This document shows, in pieces, positions 9,247 through 17,174 of a DNA stretch of 64,000 nucleotides. This DNA comes from Dermabacteraceae bacterium TAE3-ERU5 (GTDB lineage: Bacteria; Actinomycetota; Actinomycetes; Actinomycetales; Dermabacteraceae): NCBI GenBank assembly GCA_019218375.1, contig JAHUUK010000002.1, positions 1-64,000 on the forward strand, written 5' to 3'. Positions within the stretch are counted from its first letter, which is position 1. Each line of letters starts with the position of its first letter. Position numbers and translations under genes: made by a program. The notes below the pieces were generated by a model that saw nothing but the letters and a program-made list of their open reading frames with translations, had not been told where the DNA came from and made no database searches.

Positions 9247-9255
9247 AGCCGTCAG

Positions 9256-10029
9256 CTACGCGTCAGCGGGGGGGTCATCGCTGAACACCCCGCGCAGGAA
9301 GTCGCTGCTGCGGCGGAAAAGTTCCTCGGCATCGTAGTCGAGTGTTGCTACGTGGTAGCTGCGCTCCATCGTGAAGCGTTCGATCTCTAGGCTGCTTGAT
9401 TCCTCCACCAACCAGTCGCTGTGCTTGGGAGGAACCACGTGATCCGCGGTAGAGGTGGCCAGGAAGATCGGCTGGGACACCTTATGCAGATCCCGCTTTA
9501 CCTTGCCCGTCAGATCGTATAGCTGCGCTACCGACGCCACCGGCAGCCTTTCGTAGCATTCTTCGCTTACGCCCGGCTGCGCGATGTCGCTCCCGATAGC
9601 GGATAGCGAGGGCACCACCTTGCTGAGAGTCTTAGCCAGGGGCGCAATACGGGAGGGGACCCCGAGGGCGGGATTGGCGAGGCAGAGCGCCGATACCCGC
9701 TGCGGATGCTGCTGCGCCATGAGCAGGCTCAGGGTGCCTCCCATGGAAAGGCCGCAAACCGCAACGTTGCGGTGCCGACGGGCGCTGTCACGCACCTCGT
9801 GGTCGATGTCCCTGGCCCAGTGCGACCATTTGGTCTTAGCCATCTCCTGCCAGGTTGTACCGTGCCCGCTCAGCAGCGGCAGAGAAACGGCGAAACCCGC
9901 ATCCAGAAAATGCTCCGCCCAGGCGCGCATACTTTGCGGGGTAGAGGTGAAACCGTGACAGAGAACCACCGCCCCCAGCGGGTCGGCAGGACTGGCATGA
10001 AATGCTTCAGATGCCGCAGAAAAACGCAT
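9256..10029 (-). CDS. Alpha/beta hydrolase, carboxylesterase or monoacylglycerol lipase-like
   Basis: Cytoplasmic serine hydrolase. VVLCHGFTSTPQSMRAWAE is the oxyanion-hole region, CGLSMGGTLS (about residues 100-109) contains the nucleophile Ser, TSTADHVVPP supplies the acid Asp, and SYHVATLDYD near the C-terminus supplies the His. This layout matches Est30/YvaK-type carboxylesterases, and many relatives are annotated as monoacylglycerol lipases. The frame opens further upstream, but homology begins at MRFSAASEAFHASP, so I use the ATG at 10029 (257 residues). No ribosome site precedes it; AACTAT lies six bases before the ATG, consistent with a leaderless start. It is divergent from the acyltransferase at 10115, so a lipid-related substrate is plausible. 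Confidence 0.8.
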   Translation of the reverse strand: MRFSAASEAFHASPADPLGAVVLCHGFTSTPQSMRAWAEHFLDAGFAVSLPLLSGHGTTWQEMAKTKWSHWARDIDHEVRDSARRHRNVAVCGLSMGGTLSLLMAQQHPQRVSALCLANPALGVPSRIAPLAKTLSKVVPSLSAIGSDIAQPGVSEECYERLPVASVAQLYDLTGKVKRDLHKVSQPIFLATSTADHVVPPKHSDWLVEESSSLEIERFTMERSYHVATLDYDAEELFRRSSDFLRGVFSDDPPADA

Positions 10030-10114
10030 GCAGCTATAGTTACACGTTCCGGCAAGGAAACGCGCTGCAACCAGAAAGTTTTTCGTGCTCGCCCATAGCA
10101 AGAAAGGCCCGTCG

Positions 10115-10795
10115 ATGCTCTACCGGCTTGCCACTTCAGTCCTGCGCCCGATCGTGCGCTACGTTTACCGCCCGGAAGTGAGCGGTATAAAAAACGTGCC
10201 GCTGCACGGCGGCGCGATCATCGCCGGAAACCACGTTGCCTACCTGGATGCCGTTTTCCTGGCGGTGAATCTGCCCCGCAAGATCACCTTTATCGGCAAA
10301 AGCGAGTTCTTTTCCGGCAAGGGTGTACTTGGCAAGATCATGCGTTATGCGCTGACCAGCATCGGCACGGTTCCCGTAGATCGGCGCGGGGGCAGTTACG
10401 CGCAGGCGGCGTTGGAGGCCGGAGCCGGCATAGTGAACGACGGCAAACTGCTGGGCATCTATCCGGAGGGAACGCGCAGCCCCGACGGGAGGCTTTACCG
10501 AGGGAAAACCGGCGTGGCACGTATCGCCCTTACTACCGGCGCGCCGATTGTGCCGGTGGCGGTGGTTAATGCCTATGCTGCGCAGCCTCCCGGCAGGCTG
10601 ATTCCCCGCCGCCATCCGCGCGTGAAACTAATCGTGGGGGAACCGTTGACGTTCAGCGAGCGGTTGGATGGGAGCGATGCTGATCGCGAACGGCTGCGCC
10701 GGGTGACGGACGCCGTAATGGCTCAGATCGCGCAAATGTCGGGCCAAGAAACCGTTGCCGAATACGCGCACGAGGCCGGACGCAAGCTGTTCTAA
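10115..10795 (+). CDS. Lysophospholipid acyltransferase (PlsC family)
   Basis: 1-acyl-sn-glycerol-3-phosphate acyltransferase family enzyme of phospholipid synthesis, membrane-associated. The catalytic motif GNHVAYLD (HX4D, about residues 38-45) and the substrate-binding motif YPEGTRSPDGRLYRGKTG (about 118-135) are intact, and APIVPVAVVN is the fourth conserved block. The ATG at 10115 is preceded by AAAGG; an in-frame ATG at 10085 adds ten unrelated residues. At 226 residues it is normal for the actinobacterial group. In M. tuberculosis the related gene Rv2182c lies in the same neighbourhood (near aroG and fadD15). Confidence 0.9.
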   Translation: MLYRLATSVLRPIVRYVYRPEVSGIKNVPLHGGAIIAGNHVAYLDAVFLAVNLPRKITFIGKSEFFSGKGVLGKIMRYALTSIGTVPVDRRGGSYAQAALEAGAGIVNDGKLLGIYPEGTRSPDGRLYRGKTGVARIALTTGAPIVPVAVVNAYAAQPPGRLIPRRHPRVKLIVGEPLTFSERLDGSDADRERLRRVTDAVMAQIAQMSGQETVAEYAHEAGRKLF

Positions 10796-10840
10796 CCGGT
10801 GTCACACCGTGTCATATTTTCGTTAGCTGCCTACCTGGCC

Positions 10841-10846
10841 TAGCCT
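10841..10846 (+). promoter_or_regulatory. Probable -10 of the DAHP synthase gene, leaderless arrangement
   Basis: TAGCCT lies seven bases before the GTG at 10854. No ribosome-binding sequence is present between them. Confidence 0.45.
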
Positions 10847-10853
10847 TATCCCT

Positions 10854-12239
10854 GTGAACCTTCCTAGCGTCAGTCCGGTAACTGCCACTACGCCCTCGCT
10901 AAGCGAGGACGAACAGCTTGCGCACCTTGCAAGCTGGCGGGAACTTCCCGCTCTGCAGCAGCCCCGCTGGCCCGACGAAAATTCCCTGCGAGAAGTCTTC
11001 GCAGCCCTGCGCAGCGCGCCCCCGCTGGTATTCGCGGGAGAGGTAGACCTGCTGCGTACCCGGCTCGCGGACGCGGCCGAAGGCAAAGCGTTCCTGCTGC
11101 AGGGAGGCGACTGCGCGGAAACGTTCGCGGAATCAACCGCGCACCATATTCGCAACAAGATCCGCACGATCCTGCAGATGTCGGTGGTGCTTACCTACGG
11201 CGCTTCCATGCCGATCATCAAGATGGGGCGCATGGCGGGCCAGTTCGCCAAACCCCGCAGCCAGGACACCGAAACCCGTAACGGCGTAACCCTGCCGTGC
11301 TATCGCGGTGATGCGGTCAACGGCTACGGCTTCACCGAAGCAGAACGCACCCCCGATCCGCAGCGGCTCTGGCGCGCATACACGACGTCGGCCTCGACCC
11401 TGAACCTGATCCGCGCTTTCATCGGCGGTGGCCTGGCCGACCTGCGCGAGGTGCATTCCTGGAACCGCGGATTCGTGAAAGGCAACGGCTGCGACCGTTA
11501 CGAGCAGCTCGCGCACGACATCGACAAGGCGCTGCGCTTCATGGAAGCCTGCGGCAGCGGCACCCAGGCGCTCAAAGCCGTCGAGTTCTTCTCTTCCCAT
11601 GAGGCACTGCTGCTCGACTACGAAGAAGCGCTTTCCCGGATCGATACCCGCACCGGAAACGTCTACGACTGCAGCGGTCATTTCCTGTGGATCGGTGAAC
11701 GCACCCGGCAGCTAGACGGTGCGCACGTAAAGTTCCTGTCTCAGGTGCGAAACCCGATCGGTGTGAAGCTCGGCCCGAGCACCAAGGTAGACGACGCCCT
11801 GCGGCTAATCGACGCCCTGGACCCGGAACGCGAACCGGGCAGGCTAACTTTCATCACCAGGATGGGCGCGCGCGTTATCCGCGACAAGCTGCCCGAACTT
11901 ATTTCCGGCGTGCAGGCAGAGGGCGGGCGCGTGGCCTGGGTTTGCGACCCTATGCACGGTAACACCATCACCTCGTCGAACGGCTACAAGACGCGCCGCT
12001 TCAGCGACGTCATGAACGAGGTAACCGGCTTCTTCGAAGTGCATCGCGCACTGGGCAGCATCCCGGCCGGGCTGCACACGGAACTGACGGGGGACGACGT
12101 CAGCGAAATCCTCGGCGGAACGGAAAAGATCGACGAAGCCGGGCTGGCTAGACGCTACGAAACCCTGGTCGATCCCCGGCTAAACCACCAGCAGTCGCTA
12201 GAGCTGGCCTTCCTGGTAGCGGAGATGCTCGCAGCTTAA
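10854..12239 (+). CDS. aroG: Class II 3-deoxy-D-arabino-heptulosonate 7-phosphate synthase
   Basis: First enzyme of the shikimate pathway; condenses phosphoenolpyruvate and erythrose 4-phosphate. Class II signatures are clear: FLLQGGDCAETFAEST with the metal-binding Cys near residue 87, RMAGQFAKPRSQDTE, LWIGERTRQLDGAHV, VRNPIGVKLGPST, and the metal and substrate region VCDPMHGNT. The length of 461 residues is typical of the actinobacterial and plant-like class. The start is GTG, placed by homology and by the TAGCCT hexamer seven bases upstream. The gene is convergent with the PASTA kinase, as in M. tuberculosis where aroG and pknL are near neighbours. Confidence 0.96.
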   Translation: MNLPSVSPVTATTPSLSEDEQLAHLASWRELPALQQPRWPDENSLREVFAALRSAPPLVFAGEVDLLRTRLADAAEGKAFLLQGGDCAETFAESTAHHIRNKIRTILQMSVVLTYGASMPIIKMGRMAGQFAKPRSQDTETRNGVTLPCYRGDAVNGYGFTEAERTPDPQRLWRAYTTSASTLNLIRAFIGGGLADLREVHSWNRGFVKGNGCDRYEQLAHDIDKALRFMEACGSGTQALKAVEFFSSHEALLLDYEEALSRIDTRTGNVYDCSGHFLWIGERTRQLDGAHVKFLSQVRNPIGVKLGPSTKVDDALRLIDALDPEREPGRLTFITRMGARVIRDKLPELISGVQAEGGRVAWVCDPMHGNTITSSNGYKTRRFSDVMNEVTGFFEVHRALGSIPAGLHTELTGDDVSEILGGTEKIDEAGLARRYETLVDPRLNHQQSLELAFLVAEMLAA

Positions 12240-12262
12240 AACGGGAAAGGTAACCGGCTGGG

Positions 12263-14269
12263 CTAAACAACCGTCAGCGTGACGGTGGAGCCCTTCACAA
12301 CCTTTTCGCCGCCCCCGATGGACTGACGCTGTACCAGGTTAAGCACCGGGGGGAAGCCGCCAACGCCCTCGACTTTTACCGCCAGGCCCGCCTTCTCTAG
12401 CTCCGCCTTCGCTTCGTCGGTTCGCTTACCGATCACGGCGGGCACGCTCACGTATTCCGGGCCCAGAGAAACGGTAATCTGCACCGAATCACCCTTGAAC
12501 AGGGTGCCGTCGGCAGGCTTCTGTGCGATCACCGCGCCTTTGGGCACGCTCGCCGAATGGGCGCTCACCGTCTTTACGCTGAGGCCGCGTTCCTCAATGG
12601 CGGAGCGGGCGGCGGATTCCGCAGAACCGACCACCTTAGGCACTTCGATCGGCTGGCGTCCCTTGGATAGGGTCACGCCTACCTTCGCGCCGCGAGGCAG
12701 CTCCTGCCCCTTTTCGCGCTGCTGTAAAACCGTCCCCTCGGGAACAGTTTCCGAATATGCCCCCGGCAATATCTCGATCTGCAGGTTTGCCTCTAAAAGT
12801 GCTTTCTCCGCTTCTTCCCTGGTCTTGCCCTGTAGGTCAGGCACAGGGAAAAGCTGTTCGCCGCGCGAGATCGTTAAAGTTACCGTGCTGCCCCGCTGGA
12901 CCTCTTTCCCGGCCTCGGGAGAAGAAGAAATCACGGCCCCCGCGGGCACGGAATCGCTGAACTGCGAAACGGTACGGGTCACCAGCCCCGCTTCGGTGAG
13001 CGACTTTTCCGCAGCCGCGAGTTCCAGCCCGACGGTAGCGGGAACCTCGCGCTGCGCCCCCGGCCCCAGCAGGAACCAGAAAGCGGCGCTTCCCGCAGCG
13101 AGCAGCAACAGCAGTAGCCAGATAAGGAACGCGCGCCGACGCACCGGTTTCTGCTTAGCGGGCTTGGCTTCGCTGGTGCGCACCAAGTGCCGCCCGGCAG
13201 GCTTCGCCTTGCGCAGGGGAGGTAGTTCGGACGCCTCCGCCTCCGCGGGATGCGTTTCGTCCGCAGACTGCGCGGCATCGGTAAGGGGAGGAGCAGCCGG
13301 GGTGCTACCCGGTCCGCTAACCGGCAGCGGCAATACGGGGCGCACGATTTCCGCCGTCGGGCAGGCAATCGAAGCCGTGTCCGTGTCAGTCTTGGGGAGC
13401 GGCGGTGCGTCCAAAACGGCGGGGGATAGCTCCGCCAATAGCGTGCGCACGCAATCCGCAACCTCGCGCGCCGTTTCCGGCCTACGCGCAGGCTCGCGCT
13501 CACAGCACCAGGCAACCAGCGAATCTATTTCGCTCGGCACGTTCGCCATGGTCTGAGACGGTGCGGGCACGTTCTCGTGCACGTGCTTAAAAGCGATATG
13601 CACGGGCAGCTCGCCGCGGTGCGGCTGCTGCCCCGTCAGCATTTCGTAAAGCACGATCCCAAGCGAGTAAAGATCGCTGCGTTCGTCGGCATTACCCACC
13701 GTCACGATCTCGGGGGCGATGTATGCCACAGTGCCCAGCAGGGAAGCCGAAGTGGAGGAAGTAGAAGTGCCGATGGCGCGCGCCAAACCGAAGTCGGTCA
13801 CAACGATCCTGCCGCGCTGGGAAAGAATGATGTTTTCCGGCTTCACATCGCGGTGCACGATGTCCGCCTCATGTGCGGTCTGCAGCGCCTCCAAAATCGC
13901 GAGCGAAACCTGCAGGGCCTCCCGCAGATTAAACGCGCCGTCCTCAACCAGGCGATCACGCACGGTACGCCCGTGAATGAACTCCATCGTCAAATAGGTG
14001 TATCCCTGGTCTTCCCCCTGGTCAAAGACGGGAACCACATGAGGATGCGAAAGTCGGGCGGCGGAACGCGCCTCGCGCCTAAAACGCGCACGGAAGTTCT
14101 GATCTTCTGCCAGGTGGGGATGCATCACCTTCAACGCGATGTCCCGTTCCAGCCGCAGATCCCACGCGCGGAAAACGGTGGCCATGCCGCCGCGCGCGAT
14201 CAGGGAGTCCACGCGGTAGCGACCGTCGAGGACAATCCCGATCAATGGATTGTTAGCTGGGGAAGTCAC
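12263..14269 (-). CDS. PASTA-domain Ser/Thr protein kinase (PknL-like)
   Basis: Transmembrane receptor kinase that senses peptidoglycan or lipid II fragments and phosphorylates Ser/Thr. The kinase domain (about residues 10-275) has GGMATV in the glycine loop, the Lys in IALKVM, HRDVKPENI in the catalytic loop and DFGLARA. A proline-rich, basic juxtamembrane linker follows. One membrane helix lies at about 377-398 (LIWLLLLLLAAGSAAFWFLL), then four PASTA repeats to the C-terminus. The start is GTG at 14269 with TACACT six bases upstream and no ribosome site, so it is probably leaderless. It is divergent from an Rv2175c-type gene, known in M. tuberculosis as a substrate of PknL, its neighbour. 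Confidence 0.95.
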   Translation of the reverse strand: MTSPANNPLIGIVLDGRYRVDSLIARGGMATVFRAWDLRLERDIALKVMHPHLAEDQNFRARFRREARSAARLSHPHVVPVFDQGEDQGYTYLTMEFIHGRTVRDRLVEDGAFNLREALQVSLAILEALQTAHEADIVHRDVKPENIILSQRGRIVVTDFGLARAIGTSTSSTSASLLGTVAYIAPEIVTVGNADERSDLYSLGIVLYEMLTGQQPHRGELPVHIAFKHVHENVPAPSQTMANVPSEIDSLVAWCCEREPARRPETAREVADCVRTLLAELSPAVLDAPPLPKTDTDTASIACPTAEIVRPVLPLPVSGPGSTPAAPPLTDAAQSADETHPAEAEASELPPLRKAKPAGRHLVRTSEAKPAKQKPVRRRAFLIWLLLLLLAAGSAAFWFLLGPGAQREVPATVGLELAAAEKSLTEAGLVTRTVSQFSDSVPAGAVISSSPEAGKEVQRGSTVTLTISRGEQLFPVPDLQGKTREEAEKALLEANLQIEILPGAYSETVPEGTVLQQREKGQELPRGAKVGVTLSKGRQPIEVPKVVGSAESAARSAIEERGLSVKTVSAHSASVPKGAVIAQKPADGTLFKGDSVQITVSLGPEYVSVPAVIGKRTDEAKAELEKAGLAVKVEGVGGFPPVLNLVQRQSIGGGEKVVKGSTVTLTVV

Positions 14270-14275
14270 GCTCTA

Positions 14276-14281
14276 AGTGTA
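14276..14281 (-). promoter_or_regulatory. -10 of the PASTA kinase gene, leaderless arrangement
   Basis: TACACT on the minus strand, followed by exactly six bases and the GTG start codon. Confidence 0.5.
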
Positions 14282-14366
14282 AGAAAAAAATCTGTGTTTG
14301 CGGACGCGACATGCGTCGCTCACCAAACCGAAAGCATTTTCGTGGCACGCTAGGAGGGTGAGCGAC

Positions 14367-14720
14367 ATGGAAAAAGTAGAAACCCTGGTAACTGACTGGC
14401 TTAACCTGCCCGACGTAGCCACCCACCTAGACATCGAAGTGGGAAAGGTGCGCAGGCTGGTAGAAGACGGCGAACTGATCGCGCTGAAGCGCGGAAAACC
14501 CCCGGTACGCAGCGTACCTGCACTGTTCCTGCTTGACGGAGAGATCATTCCGCACCTCGCGGGCACGATCACCGTGCTGCGCGACGCCCGCTACAGCGAC
14601 GAAGAAATCCTGGTCTGGCTCTTCACGGAGGACGATTCCCTGCCGGGACGCCCCGTGGACCAGCTGCGTAAAGGACAGCGCGGAGAGGTACGCCGCCGCG
14701 CGCAGGCGCTGGCTTTCTAA
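14367..14720 (+). CDS. Rv2175c-family DNA-binding protein
   Basis: Small winged-helix-like DNA-binding protein of 117 residues. Homology to M. tuberculosis Rv2175c runs through VATHLDIEVGKVRRLVEDGEL (helix-turn-helix), the central GTITVLRDARYSDEEILVWLF and the C-terminal VRRRAQALAF. TAGGAGG at 14351-14357 fits the ATG at 14367 with nine bases of spacing; a GTG at 14358 would lie directly on that site. The N-terminus is shorter than in Rv2175c, so the threonine reported as the PknL target there may have no counterpart here. It is divergent from the PASTA kinase, with 97 bases between the start codons, supporting a kinase-substrate pair. Regulatory targets are unknown. Confidence 0.88.
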   Translation: MEKVETLVTDWLNLPDVATHLDIEVGKVRRLVEDGELIALKRGKPPVRSVPALFLLDGEIIPHLAGTITVLRDARYSDEEILVWLFTEDDSLPGRPVDQLRKGQRGEVRRRAQALAF

Positions 14721-14742
14721 ACAGCAAGCCGTCCAAAACAGC

Positions 14743-14782
14743 AAAAAGTGGCGCTGCCCCGCTCGGGGCCGCGCCACTTTTT
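14743..14782. terminator. Bidirectional terminator between convergent genes
   Basis: AAAAAGTGGCGC and GCGCCACTTTTT flank an inner GCCCCGCTCGGGGC hairpin. It ends both the Rv2175c-type gene (stop 14720) and the polyprenyl synthase gene (stop 14800). Confidence 0.92.
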
Positions 14783-14799
14783 ACGTAAAGCGCTATGCG

Positions 14800-15933
14800 T
14801 CAGCGCTGCGGCACATCATCCAGGCTGCTCGCAGCGTGAAGCAGGGTACGCAGCTCGGCAATCGCCTGCGGCGCGTCGGTCATCTCCGCCAGACGGTCGA
14901 GGCTGCTTGCAGCCAGCTCGCCCATGCTGCGCACGTCGGCCCGCACAGATTCGGAAGCGCCGGTTTCCACCATCAGCTCACGCACCTTAGCGATGTCCTC
15001 GGCAGAAGAAGAAGCCTTCCCCACGGTGCGCTTGAGGAGCTTCGCGTCCGCTCCGCTCGCCGCTTTCTCGGTACGCGCCAGCAGCACGGTGCGCTTGCCC
15101 TCCAAAAGATCGGAGGTAGAAGACTTGCCCGTGACGGCTTCGTCCCCAAAGACGCCCAGCAGATCATCGCGAAGCTGGAACGCCGTGCCCAGGGGGATAG
15201 CGAAATCAGCGATCGCCTGATGCAGTTCGTCGTCCCCACCGGCCATGCGTGCACCCAACTGCATCGGCCGCAGAATCGTGTAGGGAACCGTCTTCCAGCG
15301 AATCACGCGCTGCGCGTTCTGTTCCTTGCTTAGCTCAGCCTCCGTGGGAAGTTCCTCGTAAACAGCATCTTCCTGGGGGAGGAGGCCCTTCACCTGGTTA
15401 AGTACGTCCAGGTACTGGCCCGCCATAACCTCGGTGCGCATGGCGTCCCACACACGGCGCGCCTCCGGCTCGCGAGCCAGGTCAGGACCGGCCATCTGCT
15501 CGCTCCAAGTCAAGGACATATCGCCCAGCACAATCGCCGCCGCGATACCAAAATCTGCACTAGACCCGGCCAGCACGCGCACCCGGTGCTCCGCCTCCGC
15601 AGCCTTATGCGCCGCCGGGCGGCCACGGCGAGTCGGGGAATGATCGATCACGTCATCGTGCAGCAGCGCGGCGGCCTGTAGCAGCTCTATCGCCGCGCCC
15701 AGACGGGTCAGGGCCGGGCGAACGCTATCGATCCGGTCGCCCGCAGCCAGGGCTCCGGCCCAGTAGCAAAACTGCGGACGCAGCATCTTGCCACCCTCCA
15801 GATACTGCTCCAGCAGAGTCAAGAGGGCGGTTACCTCGGTACCGACAATGGTCAGTTCTTCCCGGCGAGCGGAGAGGAACTCGGAAATGTCGGCCTTCAC
15901 GGACTCGATCAGCGGATTACTTGCCTGGCTCAT
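14800..15933 (-). CDS. Polyprenyl diphosphate synthase (trans, IdsA-like)
   Basis: Head-to-tail prenyltransferase that elongates allylic diphosphates with isopentenyl diphosphate. The first Asp-rich motif is DDVIDHSPTRRGRPAAH (about residue 95), the second is LRDDLLGVFGD (about 260), and GGKMLRPQF is the substrate-binding block. Product length (geranylgeranyl versus longer) cannot be fixed from sequence. Of the possible starts I use the ATG at 15933, preceded by AAGGGAGA three bases upstream; the frame extends to 16023 without homology. A TAGGCT hexamer at 16007-16012 (minus) could be its -10. The position next to Rv2175c and the kinase mirrors idsA2 in M. tuberculosis. It would consume isoprenoid units from the pathway that begins with dxs at 40700. 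Confidence 0.93.
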   Translation of the reverse strand: MSQASNPLIESVKADISEFLSARREELTIVGTEVTALLTLLEQYLEGGKMLRPQFCYWAGALAAGDRIDSVRPALTRLGAAIELLQAAALLHDDVIDHSPTRRGRPAAHKAAEAEHRVRVLAGSSADFGIAAAIVLGDMSLTWSEQMAGPDLAREPEARRVWDAMRTEVMAGQYLDVLNQVKGLLPQEDAVYEELPTEAELSKEQNAQRVIRWKTVPYTILRPMQLGARMAGGDDELHQAIADFAIPLGTAFQLRDDLLGVFGDEAVTGKSSTSDLLEGKRTVLLARTEKAASGADAKLLKRTVGKASSSAEDIAKVRELMVETGASESVRADVRSMGELAASSLDRLAEMTDAPQAIAELRTLLHAASSLDDVPQR

Positions 15934-16033
15934 ACACTCTCCCTTAGCCGGAGCAGCTCCCTGTGCACAACGGGCACGCTTCACTGCCTTTGGTCGTATG
16001 TGGCTAAGCCTATCCACACTCACGGCTTAGGTG

Positions 16034-16609
16034 CGGCAGGCACGAGCAAAAATCACCACGCTATGTGTCATGCCCAAGCTGTTTGCTCCAAGGCTGTGCG
16101 TGCGCAGCCACAGGTTTGCACGTATCAAACGAAGGTGCCGCCAACGAATATCTGAAAGAAGGCGCACGCACGCCGAAATCTGCCTTGTTCTGGCCTTGGT
16201 CATCCGTCAGCAAGGCGCTCTTCCTCCGGGAGGGGTGGTGCTCCTTAAGGCTGCAAGGAACGGTCTGCCACCCCAAATTAGCTGCCGCTACTGCTGCGGC
16301 AGACACGCGTTGCGAGGTGCCCAAGAAATAGGTAGTGAGACCCTTGCCGTGTGCCGTCTACCGCTTCGAAACCTACCGCCAAAGCACGGAGAAACAATTT
16401 TCGTCTTGCTCCGAAAAAGCGAGCCCAAAGGAGGTCGCCCAGGCAAGACGAAGCGTGAACATGGCAGGGAAAAATATTTGCTCACCAAAATTTCCAAGGA
16501 AGTGGCAAGCGTCAGCCGTTTACCGGTGAGACCCGTCCTCATTGACGCGGAGTATCTGAAAGAAACGAAAACCGTAAAGTGCTCCCCGCTACCGTGCGAA
16601 AGATCGCGG
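16034..16609. other. Gene-poor interval, possible decayed gene or RNA
   Basis: No supportable coding region on either strand. All open frames here are under 200 codons, lack ribosome sites, and translate to Cys/Arg-rich sequence without family features. I found no tRNA, tmRNA, RNase P or SRP RNA signature. GC is visibly lower than in neighbouring genes. A 15-base word with one mismatch, containing TATCTGAAAGAA, occurs at 16146-16160 and 16550-16564 and reads EYLKE in both places, in different frames. That could mark an old duplicated and frameshifted gene, but it is thin evidence. Confidence 0.3.
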
Positions 16610-16615
16610 TAGGCT
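16610..16615 (+). promoter_or_regulatory. Candidate -10 for the universal stress protein gene
   Basis: TAGGCT, 34 bases before the ATG at 16650. No good -35 partner. Confidence 0.3.
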
Positions 16616-16649
16616 AGAACGGTAACCGTTTATGCCGCAAGGAGAACGA

Positions 16650-17057
16650 ATGAGCGTCGTAGTTGCCTACATGCCTTCCCCGCAGGGCCGAGCCGCGCTC
16701 GCCGCTGCCGTCAAGGAGGCGCTCGCCAGAAAAACCGACCTGGTGGTCGCGGCGCACGTCTACCTTTCGGATGACGGGACATTTGTAAGCAGCGATGAGG
16801 CGCACGTAAAAGAGGAAATTGCCTCCCTTGCGCTGGCCGGGGCGCAGGAAGTTCCCCTCCGGGTGGTTAGCTCCCTGGAAGAAGATGCGGGCGAATTCAT
16901 CGTGCGCGTTGCGCAAAGCAGTGACGCGGAACGCATAGTTATCGGTCTGCGTCGCAAATCACGTATTGGCAAGCTGAGCCTGGGCGCGGCAGCCCAACGG
17001 GTGATAGTCGAGGGAACTTGCCCGGTATTAGCCGTGAAAGACGGCGCGCCGGAGTAG
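16650..17057 (+). CDS. Universal stress protein (UspA family)
   Basis: Small cytoplasmic nucleotide-binding protein of the UspA fold, 135 residues, a single domain. The C-terminal ATP-binding signature is visible as IVIGLRRKSRIGKLSLGAAA, followed by VIVEGTCPVLAVK, which is the usual closing strand. The leading Gly pattern is less perfect than G-2x-G-9x-G(S/T), so ATP binding is likely but not certain. AAGGAG lies six bases before the ATG at 16650; an in-frame ATG at 16632 lies upstream of that site. It is followed by rpoD on the same strand after 117 bases. The role is a general stress one by family only. Confidence 0.85.
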   Translation: MSVVVAYMPSPQGRAALAAAVKEALARKTDLVVAAHVYLSDDGTFVSSDEAHVKEEIASLALAGAQEVPLRVVSSLEEDAGEFIVRVAQSSDAERIVIGLRRKSRIGKLSLGAAAQRVIVEGTCPVLAVKDGAPE

Positions 17058-17067
17058 CTACGCTGGT

Positions 17068-17073
17068 TATAAT
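17068..17073 (+). promoter_or_regulatory. Candidate rpoD -10 element
   Basis: An exact TATAAT with TGGT just before it, about 100 bases before the rpoD start. It would give a leader of roughly 95 bases. No convincing -35. Confidence 0.4.
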
Positions 17074-17174
17074 TGACAGGCTAGACGCCCAAGGGGCGGC
17101 GCTTGTTGCAGCGGCCCCGCGAAGACCCCAGATCGCCTATGACGTGATTTTTTCGCGTCGAAAGAAGGATCTCC

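Noticed and set aside
16031-16612. Open frame of 193 codons on the plus strand
   Set aside because: Arg/Cys-rich translation, no ribosome site, no recognisable domain, and start next to the polyprenyl synthase leader.
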